NCBI RefSeq assembly: GCF_900107155.1
Contig: NZ_FNOX01000013.1
Coordinates: 179,195 to 243,194, forward strand
Length of the DNA: 64,000 bases
DNA from: Pseudomonas salomonii
Lineage (GTDB): Bacteria; Pseudomonadota; Gammaproteobacteria; Pseudomonadales; Pseudomonadaceae
Reading direction: 5' to 3'
A model generated the notes under the pieces. It was not told where the DNA came from and did not search any database. It was given only the letters and a program-made list of their open reading frames with translations. The position numbers and the translations under genes were made by a program. This document shows positions 52,508 through 60,537 of this stretch, one piece after another (within the stretch, counting starts at the first letter, position 1; the number at the start of each line of letters is the position of its first letter).

Positions 52508-54047
52508 ATTGCGGCATAAGTTTAATGCCAACAGGCTTTCTTTTTTTCTCTTCTTTTCGTTCGCTTTCGTCTATCAAATCTTTCATCATATTCAAAGCGG
52601 CAAGCTGGTCTGTCGCACTTCCGTCGCTCATATCAGTAAGCTTATTTAAAGCACCTTCAAGCACGCCAGCAGCAACATCTACAACTTTCCCTGCAGCGGC
52701 CATTCCAGCAGTTTTAACACCATCCGCAATTTCGGCTCCGGTTGGTTTTTCTGGTTTTTTTTCAGTTGGTAAAGCTTTAATATTGTTTTCTTCAATCGGC
52801 TTCTTAAAGGCTGAATTTTCAAGCTTCATTTTTTCAAGTTTTTCTTTATCTTCGTCAGTCGGTTTAAAACCTTTCAACGAATAGCCTTTTTGATCTAACC
52901 CCATCATGGAAAATTGAAGCCATGCAGCACGCTTAAAATCGTCAGTACCGTTTAGGTGTAAGGCTTGTGGGTTGCCGCTCTCTGTGAGCTTCTGCAAGCC
53001 TGCTTTGATCGCCATCGGGCTGTTAGTGTTGAAAGTAGCTTTGCCCTTGGCAGCACTGTACTCAAAAGCTTTCTTGGTCGAATTCTTGAAAAAGAAATCA
53101 TGACCATCAGGCGTATCGAAGCGAGTATCTACAACGCGATTAGATTTTTTGATCCTTTTTTCTGTGATGCTTGATTGCTCATCATGAAAATCGCCGCCAA
53201 TGCTTCCATAATCACGCACAGGAGCCGCTTTCACTCCCAGACGTGCAAGCGTGTCGGAGAACTGGGAATCGTCGCCAAAACGGGCTTTAAGAGCTTTGTA
53301 AGAAGCTCCAACCTCAGATGCTTTGAAGATCTGGCCCTCTTTCTCCAGGGAATAGGCATTGTTCCCGTTGGTGATCAGCGTGAAGCCATCAGCATCGAGA
53401 AATTCGAGGAACTCGCCAGCGGTCATAGTCTTGTCAGTTGCGGCATTTACCGCTTCTTTAAATTTGGTCTTCTCGGACTTTATCCCACGGTTTTCAAGTC
53501 TGTATTCGTTTGGGCCTTGTGGATTGGTAGGCATTCCGGGTTTCAGGTATTTTCTGTTTTTCACTTCTTCAAGGCCGTGTTTCAACTCGGCTTGATGACA
53601 AAGCTTTTCGAATAGCTCGTAATCGTTTTTCTGCTCATAGGGTTTACCTTTGTTATCTCGCTTATTCCAGATCAAATGGACGTGGGTTTTTCCGTTGTCG
53701 TCTTTATCGTGAACAGCTACACGGTATTTTCTATTGTCTAAATCAAGGGCTTCTTTCCAAACCGACATAGCAATTTCTAATGCCTGTTCATTAGTTATCA
53801 GGTCTTTTGCTGAAAAACTGATTACTTCGTGAATGGCTAGGACTTCTTGCTTTCTACCAGTCTTAGGCTCAAATTTATTATTGATTTGATTAAATTTCTT
53901 AACGCCTAGCTTGTTATAGTCTTTGATGCTGGTGCCATCAAATTTGGCTTCGCTACCGTCAACCAGTTCCGCTTTTTCTAATGCGTAGTTCATAGTCCCA
54001 CTGATACCGGCACTATCAGATAATTTACTGATGACTTTTCTGATCAT
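52506..54047 (-). CDS. mobA: MOBP-type relaxase
   Basis: The 513-residue relaxase nicks oriT and pilots the strand in conjugation. The N-terminal catalytic domain shows the metal-binding motif HDKDDNGKTHVHLIWNKRD (about residues 112-130), and an early GTMNYALEKAELV region with candidate tyrosine(s). The C-terminal part is low-complexity and lysine-rich. It overlaps the MobC-like gene by four bases (ATGA), forming a mobilisation operon. No coupling protein is encoded, so a helper must provide it. Confidence 0.8.
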   Translation of the reverse strand: MIRKVISKLSDSAGISGTMNYALEKAELVDGSEAKFDGTSIKDYNKLGVKKFNQINNKFEPKTGRKQEVLAIHEVISFSAKDLITNEQALEIAMSVWKEALDLDNRKYRVAVHDKDDNGKTHVHLIWNKRDNKGKPYEQKNDYELFEKLCHQAELKHGLEEVKNRKYLKPGMPTNPQGPNEYRLENRGIKSEKTKFKEAVNAATDKTMTAGEFLEFLDADGFTLITNGNNAYSLEKEGQIFKASEVGASYKALKARFGDDSQFSDTLARLGVKAAPVRDYGSIGGDFHDEQSSITEKRIKKSNRVVDTRFDTPDGHDFFFKNSTKKAFEYSAAKGKATFNTNSPMAIKAGLQKLTESGNPQALHLNGTDDFKRAAWLQFSMMGLDQKGYSLKGFKPTDEDKEKLEKMKLENSAFKKPIEENNIKALPTEKKPEKPTGAEIADGVKTAGMAAAGKVVDVAAGVLEGALNKLTDMSDGSATDQLAALNMMKDLIDESERKEEKKRKPVGIKLMPQ

Positions 54048-54406
54048 TTTGAACCTCTTTTTTTAATCACCGTTTTTACGTTTTTATCAATAACAACGGT
54101 TTCAAGAGCGTCAAACTTAGTGATGATTTGTTGAAGGGTCTTTATATCTTGCTCGGTGAATTCTTCCCCGGAATTCACTTTCTTAGCCATCTGGTTAAGG
54201 TTGGTACCAATTGAGCCAAGCATTTTTTCAATTTTTTCGAAAGAGGTGAGTAACGTAGGGTTTGTGATTTCGGCTGTTTGAGCAAAGCCATCATTAACAA
54301 TCTTTTTGATTATTGCTGTTTTAGTCATTGAAAGACTAGAAGCGAGTTCATTGAATTTTTGCATGTCTTCTTTTGAAATTCTTATTGATACTTTATCTTG
54401 TGCCAT
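54044..54406 (-). CDS. mobC: MobC-like relaxosome accessory protein
   Basis: The 120-residue protein has an N-terminal ribbon-helix-helix-type region (KVSIRISKEDMQKFNELASSLSMTKTAIIKKIV) and a helical tail. This fits the MobC/BmpH class of DNA-binding relaxosome partners. It lies immediately upstream of the relaxase and carries the CATCGATCAGGAG leader. Confidence 0.7.
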   Translation of the reverse strand: MAQDKVSIRISKEDMQKFNELASSLSMTKTAIIKKIVNDGFAQTAEITNPTLLTSFEKIEKMLGSIGTNLNQMAKKVNSGEEFTEQDIKTLQQIITKFDALETVVIDKNVKTVIKKRGSK

Positions 54407-54410
54407 GTTT

Positions 54411-54423
54411 CTCCTGATCGATG
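54411..54423 (-). promoter_or_regulatory. Repeated translation leader CATCGATCAGGAG, copy 3 (minus strand)
   Basis: The plus strand reads CTCCTGATCGATG, just ahead of the mobC start. The same 13 bases occur at 49711 and 50010 on the plus strand. Confidence 0.6.
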
Positions 54424-54462
54424 TGTTTTATTTGGTAAGTAAAGGCTTTCGCCATTTACTCA

Positions 54463-54822
54463 TTAGCTGAAATCAAAATCGTCGTAAGTATTTATCAAAA
54501 GCTTTTCTAAATGGTTTACGAAGGTTTTTGCAAAGCTCTCATATTCATCATAGAGTTCTGTATTGGTGAAATAATTATCAGCCTGATTGATTTCTTTTAG
54601 AATTTCTAGAATGACTGATACCGCACGGTTTGATTTTTCGTGCATTATCATATTTTCTAGCAAAGCTAGGCTTGCGTCAGATTTCTGCATAAACATGAAA
54701 TAAGATTGAACACTTGTTAATATTTCGGCTTTCATAATTTCCTTGTGCTTGTTAATTTGGTGAACAAAGGCCGGAGCCTGTTGTTCGTGGTGCTGCTGTT
54801 TTAATCTTCGAGGTCGTCCCAT
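54463..54822 (-). CDS. Unrecognised 119-residue helical protein
   Basis: The soluble, helical protein (LTSVQSYFMFMQKSDASLALLENMIMHEKSNRAVSVILEILKE) has a very acidic C-terminus (YDDFDFS). The start is uncertain: ATG 54822 overlaps the upstream gene, while ATG 54735 (90 residues) has a good AAGGAA leader. No function can be given. Confidence 0.55.
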   Translation of the reverse strand: MGRPRRLKQQHHEQQAPAFVHQINKHKEIMKAEILTSVQSYFMFMQKSDASLALLENMIMHEKSNRAVSVILEILKEINQADNYFTNTELYDEYESFAKTFVNHLEKLLINTYDDFDFS

Positions 54823-54959
54823 CTTCTTTGTATATCGTCAATCTCTCTGCAATTTCTGCAAAGGGAATGACCGTTCCAAGTGTCTTCATCGCAACGAACA
54901 CAATTTCCTACATCATCACCTTTATATTCGTAGCTGCTTTCAATGTCGTCATCATTCAT
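54801..54959 (-). CDS. Small zinc-finger-like protein
   Basis: The 52-residue protein has two CxxC pairs (NCVRCDED, LCRNC), typical of a zinc ribbon, in an acidic context. I chose ATG 54959 (MNDDDIESS), which has AGGA five bases upstream; an in-frame start at 54971 also fits. It heads the minus-strand mobilisation region and may be a regulator. Confidence 0.6.
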   Translation of the reverse strand: MNDDDIESSYEYKGDDVGNCVRCDEDTWNGHSLCRNCREIDDIQRRWDDLED

Positions 54960-55100
54960 AATATTCCTCATGGTTAGTCTTTTGATTTTTCTGTAATGTA
55001 GAAGCATTACAGGGGGCTTGCTTTTGCTTCTAAATTTCAAACGAAGTGCGTAAATTTCAAGTAGGAAACGGAATAAAAAAGCACGAAGTGTTTTTTATGA

Positions 55101-55129
55101 CCGACAATTTAACGAAGTTAAATGTCGGA
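55101..55129. repeat. Hairpin with CCGACA arms, candidate oriT
   Basis: CCGACAATTTAAC-GAA-GTTAAATGTCGG (12 of 13 bases pair) lies upstream of the minus-strand mobilisation genes. Inverted repeats with such small loops near relaxase/MobC operons often mark oriT. Confidence 0.45.
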
Positions 55130-55201
55130 CGTTTCCATTGCTTGCCTATCTTTTATCGAACTCATATAAATGTTGTATCATATATTTTAATGTTTTCAAT
55201 A

Positions 55202-55260
55202 GTGTCCGACAAATCTGTACGACAAAAAAGTGTCCGACAAATTTTAAAAGTGTCCGACAT
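55202..55260 (+). repeat. Three direct GTGTCCGACA repeats
   Basis: GTGTCCGACAAAT is at 55202-55214 and 55230-55242, and GTGTCCGACAT at 55250-55260. With the hairpin arms at 55101-55129, five CCGACAAATT-type boxes fall within 160 bases. They may bind MobC or a regulator. Confidence 0.65.
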
Positions 55261-55285
55261 AATACGTTTGATTTTTAGACTTCAT

Positions 55286-55318
55286 AAAAAAAGGCCATCA
55301 AATAAATGACAGCCTCTT
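55286..55318 (-). terminator. Terminator of the recombinase gene
   Basis: On the minus strand AGGC-TGTCATTTATTTGATG-GCCT is followed by TTTTTTT, some 15 bases past the recombinase stop. It lies between two 20-base direct repeats starting TAATACGTTTGAT (55260-55279 and 55319-55338, 17 of 20 identical). Confidence 0.65.
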
Positions 55319-55333
55319 TAATACGTTTGATGG

Positions 55334-57013
55334 TTAGATTTTTTTGGCGTGCTGTTTTGTTTGTTGTGTGGTGGGGTGATTAAGGATTTCTTCAATTTCG
55401 CTATAATATTGATCGCTGCCGGTTTTTGTGGTGAATACGTTTTGCACTATTCCATCATTTATAAATCGCTTCACGCCATTTTTAAAGATGATGGCATAAT
55501 CTAAAAGCTCGAAATCAATATTGATGGTTTTTATAATGTCATGTAGCAAAAGGTTTATTTTTGCACGGGTTTCATATGTGCCATTGTTTTTTAATTCATC
55601 AATGGCGTTTTCAATATTGGCGTTATAGACGTTTAATTGTGAAATTTGGGCTTGTAGTTCGATGCGTTCAATTTCTAGGGCTTTATTGGCTGTTTCTGCG
55701 TTCTTTGCGGCTTCTATCATAAAAGCGGGAAGATCGCCGGTTTCAACAAATGACTTTTGAAAGTTTTCAAGAAGCTTTTGATTTTTCTCAATCTTGGTTT
55801 CAATTGCTCGGATCTGCTTAATTAGCTGTTCAAGCGGGTTATTTTCGTTTAATACGTCTGCAAGATTGATTTCTTGAATAGCGTTCAACATCACAGCTTC
55901 AAAATCGTCATAACGCAAACGCTTCAAAATACATTCGCGTGTAAATTTCCCTTTTTTACAAACAATGTAATTGACCGACTTCGGGACTTTTGCTCGTTTA
56001 TCAATCCCGGGATTGAGTAGATGAACAGGGCCACCACAATCGACACATTTCAAAAGGCCGGTGAATAGGTTTGTGAATAGCTTCCCCTTGCGACCTTTAC
56101 GGGTCGAATTTGCAGCGGTGATGCGTTGGCATTGCTCAAAGGTTTCAAGGCTCACAATCGCCGGAAAATAGTCGTGGATGGGTTCGCCTGCGGGGATCAG
56201 GTCGCGTTTTCCTGTCCCTTGTTTTTGAGGCTGGTAAAAGCCATGTGTCGCGGGGTTTCGCAAAATTTTTGAAATGATCGAAGGTTCCCAATACTCCGCA
56301 CCTTTAAAAGTGGGGATATTTCGTTCATTCAAAATGTTTTTGATTTTCAGCGAACCATTACCATTTTGGAAAAGTTCGAAAATTAGGCGAACGGTTTCAG
56401 ATTTTTCAGGATTTAGGACGTATCGACGGCGTTTAACCTGTATACCTTTGCTTTCGTCCATTATATAAAAGGTTTCGGTATCAAGCCACGCCGGGGCCTG
56501 TGCGGTCATTGCTACGCCATGACGGGCGGCAAGCTGTCTTTTTTCTTCCCAATTTGACAGACCTTTATTGCTTTTGTTTTTACTTTCGCCATGCGAACGT
56601 TTTGCATCAATGGATAAATTGATAATCGTATAAACGTCATTTATGTCATCAATGGTTTTTTGTTCTTTGTCGCTAATGATCGCCAATTTCAACCCTTTAG
56701 ACAGGATCGTATTGACCTTCATAAGTGCATCAAACGGGCCGCGACGGGTCAGGCGGTCGATGTTTTCCAGTGCGAACACATCACCGGGGGAAAATTTCCC
56801 GGCTTCTAGGTCAGTGAAGAACCGAGCAAGCTGCCTTTGCTCCGCATCGTCGGAGAACGACGAACGTCCTATGTCTTCAATTGAATGACTTTCATCGAGC
56901 GAAAGCCCATTTCTTGAGGCAAAATCAGCGATCAGTTTTCGCTGACGTTCAAGCGAAAACCCTTTCAACTGCTCGGTTGTAGACATTCGAAGGTATGAGA
57001 TTAAACGTGCCAT
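55334..57013 (-). CDS. Large serine recombinase (integrase)
   Basis: The 559-residue enzyme integrates and excises the island. The N-terminal resolvase domain has the catalytic serine S11 in SYLRMSTTEQ and the family patterns IADFASRNGLS, FALENIDRLTRRG and ITD-like IISDKEQKT. The recombinase domain contains NIPTFKGAEYWEPSIISKILRNPATHG. A zinc ribbon (LLKCVDCGGP...YIVCKKGKFTREC, about 320-365) and a coiled coil (about 390-440, used for attP/attB discrimination) follow. The ATG 57013 lies 49 bases from the attR core, so the gene's promoter overlaps the attachment site. It targets mpg. Confidence 0.92.
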   Translation of the reverse strand: MARLISYLRMSTTEQLKGFSLERQRKLIADFASRNGLSLDESHSIEDIGRSSFSDDAEQRQLARFFTDLEAGKFSPGDVFALENIDRLTRRGPFDALMKVNTILSKGLKLAIISDKEQKTIDDINDVYTIINLSIDAKRSHGESKNKSNKGLSNWEEKRQLAARHGVAMTAQAPAWLDTETFYIMDESKGIQVKRRRYVLNPEKSETVRLIFELFQNGNGSLKIKNILNERNIPTFKGAEYWEPSIISKILRNPATHGFYQPQKQGTGKRDLIPAGEPIHDYFPAIVSLETFEQCQRITAANSTRKGRKGKLFTNLFTGLLKCVDCGGPVHLLNPGIDKRAKVPKSVNYIVCKKGKFTRECILKRLRYDDFEAVMLNAIQEINLADVLNENNPLEQLIKQIRAIETKIEKNQKLLENFQKSFVETGDLPAFMIEAAKNAETANKALEIERIELQAQISQLNVYNANIENAIDELKNNGTYETRAKINLLLHDIIKTINIDFELLDYAIIFKNGVKRFINDGIVQNVFTTKTGSDQYYSEIEEILNHPTTQQTKQHAKKI

Positions 57014-57022
57014 GTGCTGCCG

Positions 57023-57045
57023 CCTGTAAGATCCGATCTTACAGG
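57023..57045. promoter_or_regulatory. 23-bp palindrome between the recombinase start and the attR core
   Basis: CCTGTAAGAT-CCG-ATCTTACAGG has perfect ten-base arms. It lies ten bases before the recombinase ATG and downstream of a minus-strand TATAAT (57047-57052), so it is well placed as an autoregulatory operator or as a recombinase arm site. Confidence 0.6.
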
Positions 57046-57060
57046 TATTATACGCCCGAC

Positions 57061-57438
57061 TTGATCAAATCGGCTTACCCGTGGGTCGATGAGCTGTCCG
57101 GCCCGGCCAGCCTGGCGCAGATGCTGCTCAATAACCCGGGCGCCAATGGCCAGCCGCGCCCCTCGCAAAAGCTCTGCGCCGGCCAAACGCTGCTGTGCAA
57201 AGCATTGGGCCTGAAAGTGCCGATGTGGGACGCCAAGCGCTTTGACCAGGAACTACTGTTTGTTGAAGACGTGGGCCAAACCCCGACGCAGATCATTCAG
57301 ACCACCCGCCTGGGCATCCCCAGCGGACGTGATGAGCACCTGATGTACCGCTTTGTGGACGCAGGTTATGCGCCTTATTGCACGCGGAACCCGCTGCGCC
57401 GGGGCCAGGTCGAAGGCCGTGATTATTTTTTGATTTGA
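57061..57438 (+). pseudogene. mpg: 3' part of mpg
   Basis: The remaining 125 codons encode LIKSAYPWVDE...GPASLAQMLLNN...LCAGQTLLCKALGL...TTRLGIPSGRDEHLMYRFVDAG...RDYFLI, the C-terminal half of the AAG-family glycosylase. The frame is in register with the 5' part through TGATCAA. No start codon with a ribosome binding site precedes it, so it is unlikely to be expressed by itself while the island is inserted. Confidence 0.93.
57062..57068 (+). other. attR core (TGATCAA)
   Basis: The right junction with mpg: left of it the island (CAGGTA at 57042-57047), right of it the mpg codons for SAYPW. TGATCA inside the core is itself a palindrome. Confidence 0.85.
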
Positions 57439-57467
57439 ACAGACAGAAGCAGCCAAGCAGATCCAAT

Positions 57468-57493
57468 GTGGGAGCGGGCTTGCCCGCCCCCAC
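57468..57493. repeat. Short single REP hairpin
   Basis: GTGGGAGCGGGC-TTGC-CCGCCCCCAC after mpg is a short form of the REP sequence, closed on itself. Confidence 0.7.
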
Positions 57494-57545
57494 AGTTGAT
57501 CTCCACTGACTCAGGTTATGTCTTGCATAAATGGAGTGAAGTTTT

Positions 57546-58862
57546 ATGGGCCAATGGCTCGATAGCATTACCGGCTGGCTCACACTGAACCCCGAATGGC
57601 TGGCGGTGGCGGTATTTATCGTCGCGTGCGTTGAGTGCCTGGCCATCGCCGGTCTGATCGTGCCAGGCACGGTATTGCTGTTTGCCATTGCGGCCCTCGC
57701 CGGCAGCGGTGCGCTGTCGTTGAGTGAAACCTTGCTGCTGGGCTTTCTCGGCGGCTTGCTGGGCGACGGGGTTTCCTACTACCTGGGCCGACACTTCCAT
57801 CAGAACATCCGCCGCCTGCCCGGTTTACGCCACCACCCGGAATGGATGAACGGCGCCGAAACCTATTTCCATAAATACGGCATCGCCAGCCTGCTGGTCG
57901 GGCGCTTCATCGGCCCGCTGCGCCCTATGTTGCCGATGGTGGCGGGCATGTGCGACATGCCGTTCCCACGCTTTGCCGCCGTGAGCATCGTGGCCGCCGC
58001 CGGATGGACGGTGGCCTACCTGCTGCCGGGCTGGGCCGCCGGCGCGGCCTTTCGCCTGCCGCTGCCGGAAGGTTTCTGGCTGGAAGCCGGGATTGTCGCC
58101 GGGTGTATCGCGGTGTTGCTGGGGCTGAGCTTGAACAGCAGCCTGCGCGGCCATCGTCGTGCCACCTTGTGGGTCGGTTGCGCCAGCCTGACCTTGTTGA
58201 TCGCCCTGTTTATCGGCTACCCCCACCTCAATCACTTCGACCAGGGCCTCAGTGCGCTGGTGCAGGAGCACCGCAGCCCGTGGCTGGACGAGGTGATGGT
58301 GCGGATTACCCAATTGGGTGAATTCAGGAAAATGTTTATCGCCAGCGCGATTTTCACCGGCCTGCTGCTGGTGGCGCGGCAATGGCGGCATGCCGTGTTC
58401 GTCGGCGCCACGTTGGCGGGGGCGGCGGTGATCAACACCGGCACCAAGCTGTTTTTCGCCCGTGGCCGCCCGGAAATCCTCACAGAGCCACTGACCAGTT
58501 TCAGCATGCCCAGCGGCCACGCCTCCGGCGCCTTTGCCTTTTTCCTCGCGCTGGCAGTGCTGGCCGGGCGCGGGCAACCCACCCGCCTGCGCCTGACCTG
58601 GATGCTGCTGGGCTGTATTCCCGCCGCGTTCATTGCCTTGTCGCGGGTGTACCTGGGTGCGCATTGGCCCACGGACATCCTGGCCGGCACCTTGCTGGCG
58701 ATGACGGTGTGCGCCTTCAGCCTGGGCGCCAGCCAGTACCGCACCCCACTGCCGGCGATGCCGCAAAAGGTCTGGTGGTGGATGTTGCCGGTGGTGGTCG
58801 CGGTGCTCGGTTTTATCGCCTTCACCGGCACCCCCCACGCGTTGCTGCGCTACGCCTACTGA
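57546..58862 (+). CDS. DedA-PAP2 fusion membrane protein
   Basis: The 438-residue protein joins an N-terminal DedA domain (about 1-200; conserved GRFIGPLRPMLPMVAGMCDMPFPRF) to a C-terminal PAP2 phosphatase (about 225-430; KLFFARGRPE, PSGHASGAFAFF, SRVYLGAHWPTDILAG). DedA proteins act as undecaprenyl-phosphate or lipid flippases, and PAP2 enzymes dephosphorylate lipid pyrophosphates. The fusion could recycle lipid carriers. GGAG precedes ATG 57546. Its end overlaps the convergent Lon-domain gene by seven bases. Confidence 0.9.
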   Translation: MGQWLDSITGWLTLNPEWLAVAVFIVACVECLAIAGLIVPGTVLLFAIAALAGSGALSLSETLLLGFLGGLLGDGVSYYLGRHFHQNIRRLPGLRHHPEWMNGAETYFHKYGIASLLVGRFIGPLRPMLPMVAGMCDMPFPRFAAVSIVAAAGWTVAYLLPGWAAGAAFRLPLPEGFWLEAGIVAGCIAVLLGLSLNSSLRGHRRATLWVGCASLTLLIALFIGYPHLNHFDQGLSALVQEHRSPWLDEVMVRITQLGEFRKMFIASAIFTGLLLVARQWRHAVFVGATLAGAAVINTGTKLFFARGRPEILTEPLTSFSMPSGHASGAFAFFLALAVLAGRGQPTRLRLTWMLLGCIPAAFIALSRVYLGAHWPTDILAGTLLAMTVCAFSLGASQYRTPLPAMPQKVWWWMLPVVVAVLGFIAFTGTPHALLRYAY

Positions 58863-59449
58863 GTGAAGAGTTCGCCCTGCAACTCGTCGAGCAACATCTG
58901 GATCGCATCCAGGCGTTGCTGCGGGTCATCGAGTTGCAGCAGGTCGATCTTGTCGGCCTCGGTGAACGGCAGCAGATACGCCAGCTGATTGCCCAAGGCT
59001 TGCTGGCCCTCGGCATGGGCGTCCATGTCCAGCGAGGCCACCATCGGGTGCTCGGCCAGGGCCTGGAGCAACGCCAGCAGGTCAGCGTCCTCTTCTTCCA
59101 AAGGCTGGTCGGGCTGTTCTTCGAGCCATTGCACCTCGGCTACCAGTAACTGGTCCTTCTGCACGCCGGCGTCGCGTACGCGGAAGCGGCGACCACCTTC
59201 GACACGAATCCCCAGCAGGCCGTTGTCCTGCTGCTTGAAATCGCGGATCAGCGCTTCACAACCGATCAGCGCGTAGCCGTCCGGTGCCATGCCGACTTCC
59301 TTGCCGTCGAGGATGCACACCACACCAAAGCTTTCGCCCTTTTTCATGCAGCGGCTGATCATGTCCAGGTAGCGCGCCTCGAACAGTTGCAAGTCGAGGG
59401 TGCAGCCAGGGAACAGCACGGTATTGAGCGGGAACAGCGCCAGACTCAT
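58856..59449 (-). CDS. Lon N-terminal domain protein
   Basis: The 197-residue protein corresponds to the substrate-binding LAN domain of Lon without ATPase or protease parts (MSLALFPLNTVLFPGCTLDLQLFEARYLDMI, GVVCILDGKEVGMAPDGYALIGCEALI). The role of such stand-alone domains is not established; they are common in pseudomonads. AAGGAAACC lies before ATG 59449. Confidence 0.88.
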   Translation of the reverse strand: MSLALFPLNTVLFPGCTLDLQLFEARYLDMISRCMKKGESFGVVCILDGKEVGMAPDGYALIGCEALIRDFKQQDNGLLGIRVEGGRRFRVRDAGVQKDQLLVAEVQWLEEQPDQPLEEEDADLLALLQALAEHPMVASLDMDAHAEGQQALGNQLAYLLPFTEADKIDLLQLDDPQQRLDAIQMLLDELQGELFTQ

Positions 59450-59470
59450 AAAGGTTTCCTTAAACCTGGT

Positions 59471-60187
59471 TTAAACGATCACCGACACGGCCAACGGCAG
59501 GAAAACCGCCGTGCCCACGCCCATCAGACTCATGGCCAGCGCCGCAAAGGCGCCGCACTCTTCACTTTCCTGCAAGGCCACCGAGGTGCCGACGGCGTGG
59601 GCGGTCATGCCCAGCGCCATGCCCCGCGCCTCGGGGCTGTGCACGCCGAGGCGCGACAGGTACGCCGGGCCGATCATCGCGCCGATCACCCCGGTGATCA
59701 GCACAAACACCGCCGCCAGCGCGGCCACGCCACCGATCTGCTCGGCCACCAGCATGGCAATCGGCGAGGTCACCGATTTGGGCGCCATGGTCATCAGCAT
59801 CATATGTTCAGCGCCGAACCACCAGCCCAGCAGCACGCACAAGCCGGTGGCCACCACCCCGCCTATCACCAGCGTAGTAAATATCGGCCAGAACAATTGA
59901 CGAATCCGTCGCAGGTTCAAGAACAGCGGCACCGCCAGGGCCACCGTCGCCGGGCCGAGGAGGATGCCCATGATCTCGGTGCTCTTGCGGTATTCGACGT
60001 AGGTCAGGCCGCAGCTGAGCAACACGCCGATCACCAGCAGCATCGACACCAGCACCGGTTGCAGGAAAATCCAGCGGGTTTTCTCGAATGCCGCCAGTAC
60101 CAGTTGGTAGGCGCCAAGGGTGATGCCGATGCCGAACAACGGATGATGAATAACCGCAGCCCACGCGCCCTGCCAGTCGCCGATCAT
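59471..60187 (-). CDS. lrgB: LrgB/CidB-family membrane protein
   Basis: The 238-residue protein has about seven membrane helices, and the family stretch GPATVALAVPLFLNL, PKSVTSPIAMLVAEQIGG and GLGTAHALG-like ARGMALGMTAHAVGTSVAL. It pairs with LrgA; the two genes overlap by four bases. The family is linked to murein-hydrolase control, and in plants and bacteria also to metabolite export (pyruvate/glycolate). Confidence 0.9.
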   Translation of the reverse strand: MIGDWQGAWAAVIHHPLFGIGITLGAYQLVLAAFEKTRWIFLQPVLVSMLLVIGVLLSCGLTYVEYRKSTEIMGILLGPATVALAVPLFLNLRRIRQLFWPIFTTLVIGGVVATGLCVLLGWWFGAEHMMLMTMAPKSVTSPIAMLVAEQIGGVAALAAVFVLITGVIGAMIGPAYLSRLGVHSPEARGMALGMTAHAVGTSVALQESEECGAFAALAMSLMGVGTAVFLPLAVSVIV

Positions 60188-60537
60188 TGATCGCGCTCCT
60201 TGCGCTTGACCATGCGCTGCATCAGCACGCCGACAAGGCCCATGGCGATCACCAACGACAACACCAGCGCGCCGATGATGGCCCAGAAATCGGCGGCAAT
60301 GTCCTTGGCGTAGACCATCACACCCACCGCCGGCGGCACCAGCAGCAACGGCAAATAACGTAACAGGCTGCTGGCGGCCAGGCTCAGGGGCTCGCCGACT
60401 TCACCGCGCCAGATCAGAAAACCGAGCATCAGCAGCAAGCCGATAATCGGCCCCGGCAGCACCGGCAACAGCAAATGGTTGATCGCGGTGCCGATCAATT
60501 GAAACAGCACCAGCCAGGTCAGGCCCCGTAACAACAT
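60184..60537 (-). CDS. lrgA: LrgA/CidA-family holin-like protein
   Basis: The 117-residue protein has four helices with LPGPIIGLLLMLGFL and LPLLLVPPAVGVMVY. I chose ATG 60537 (MLLRGLTWLVLFQ), with GGGGAGAGAG upstream. It forms a pair with LrgB. Confidence 0.9.
   Translation of the reverse strand: MLLRGLTWLVLFQLIGTAINHLLLPVLPGPIIGLLLMLGFLIWRGEVGEPLSLAASSLLRYLPLLLVPPAVGVMVYAKDIAADFWAIIGALVLSLVIAMGLVGVLMQRMVKRKERDQ

Larger units (their letters stand above)
44661..57062. mobile_element. Integrative mobilizable element inserted in mpg (serine-recombinase type)
   Basis: About 12.4 kb of strikingly AT-rich DNA is bounded by TGATCAA (44660-44666 and 57062-57068). Contents from the left: a cargo gene with its own internal att copy, a hypothetical gene, an H-NS-like gene, iterons and rep, an operon of small membrane/exported proteins, relaxase and MobC-like genes, two small regulatory-type genes, and a large serine recombinase ending at the right junction. 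There is no coupling protein, no VirB4 and no other core conjugation gene, so it can be mobilised but not self-transmitted. The codon usage and base content are unlike those of the chromosome, which shows transfer from an AT-rich source. Confidence 0.9.

Noticed and set aside
55046..55309. An 87-codon plus-strand frame
   Set aside because: It runs through the hairpin, the GTGTCCGACA repeats and a terminator, which explains its repeated VRQKSVRQ residues. It is not a plausible protein.
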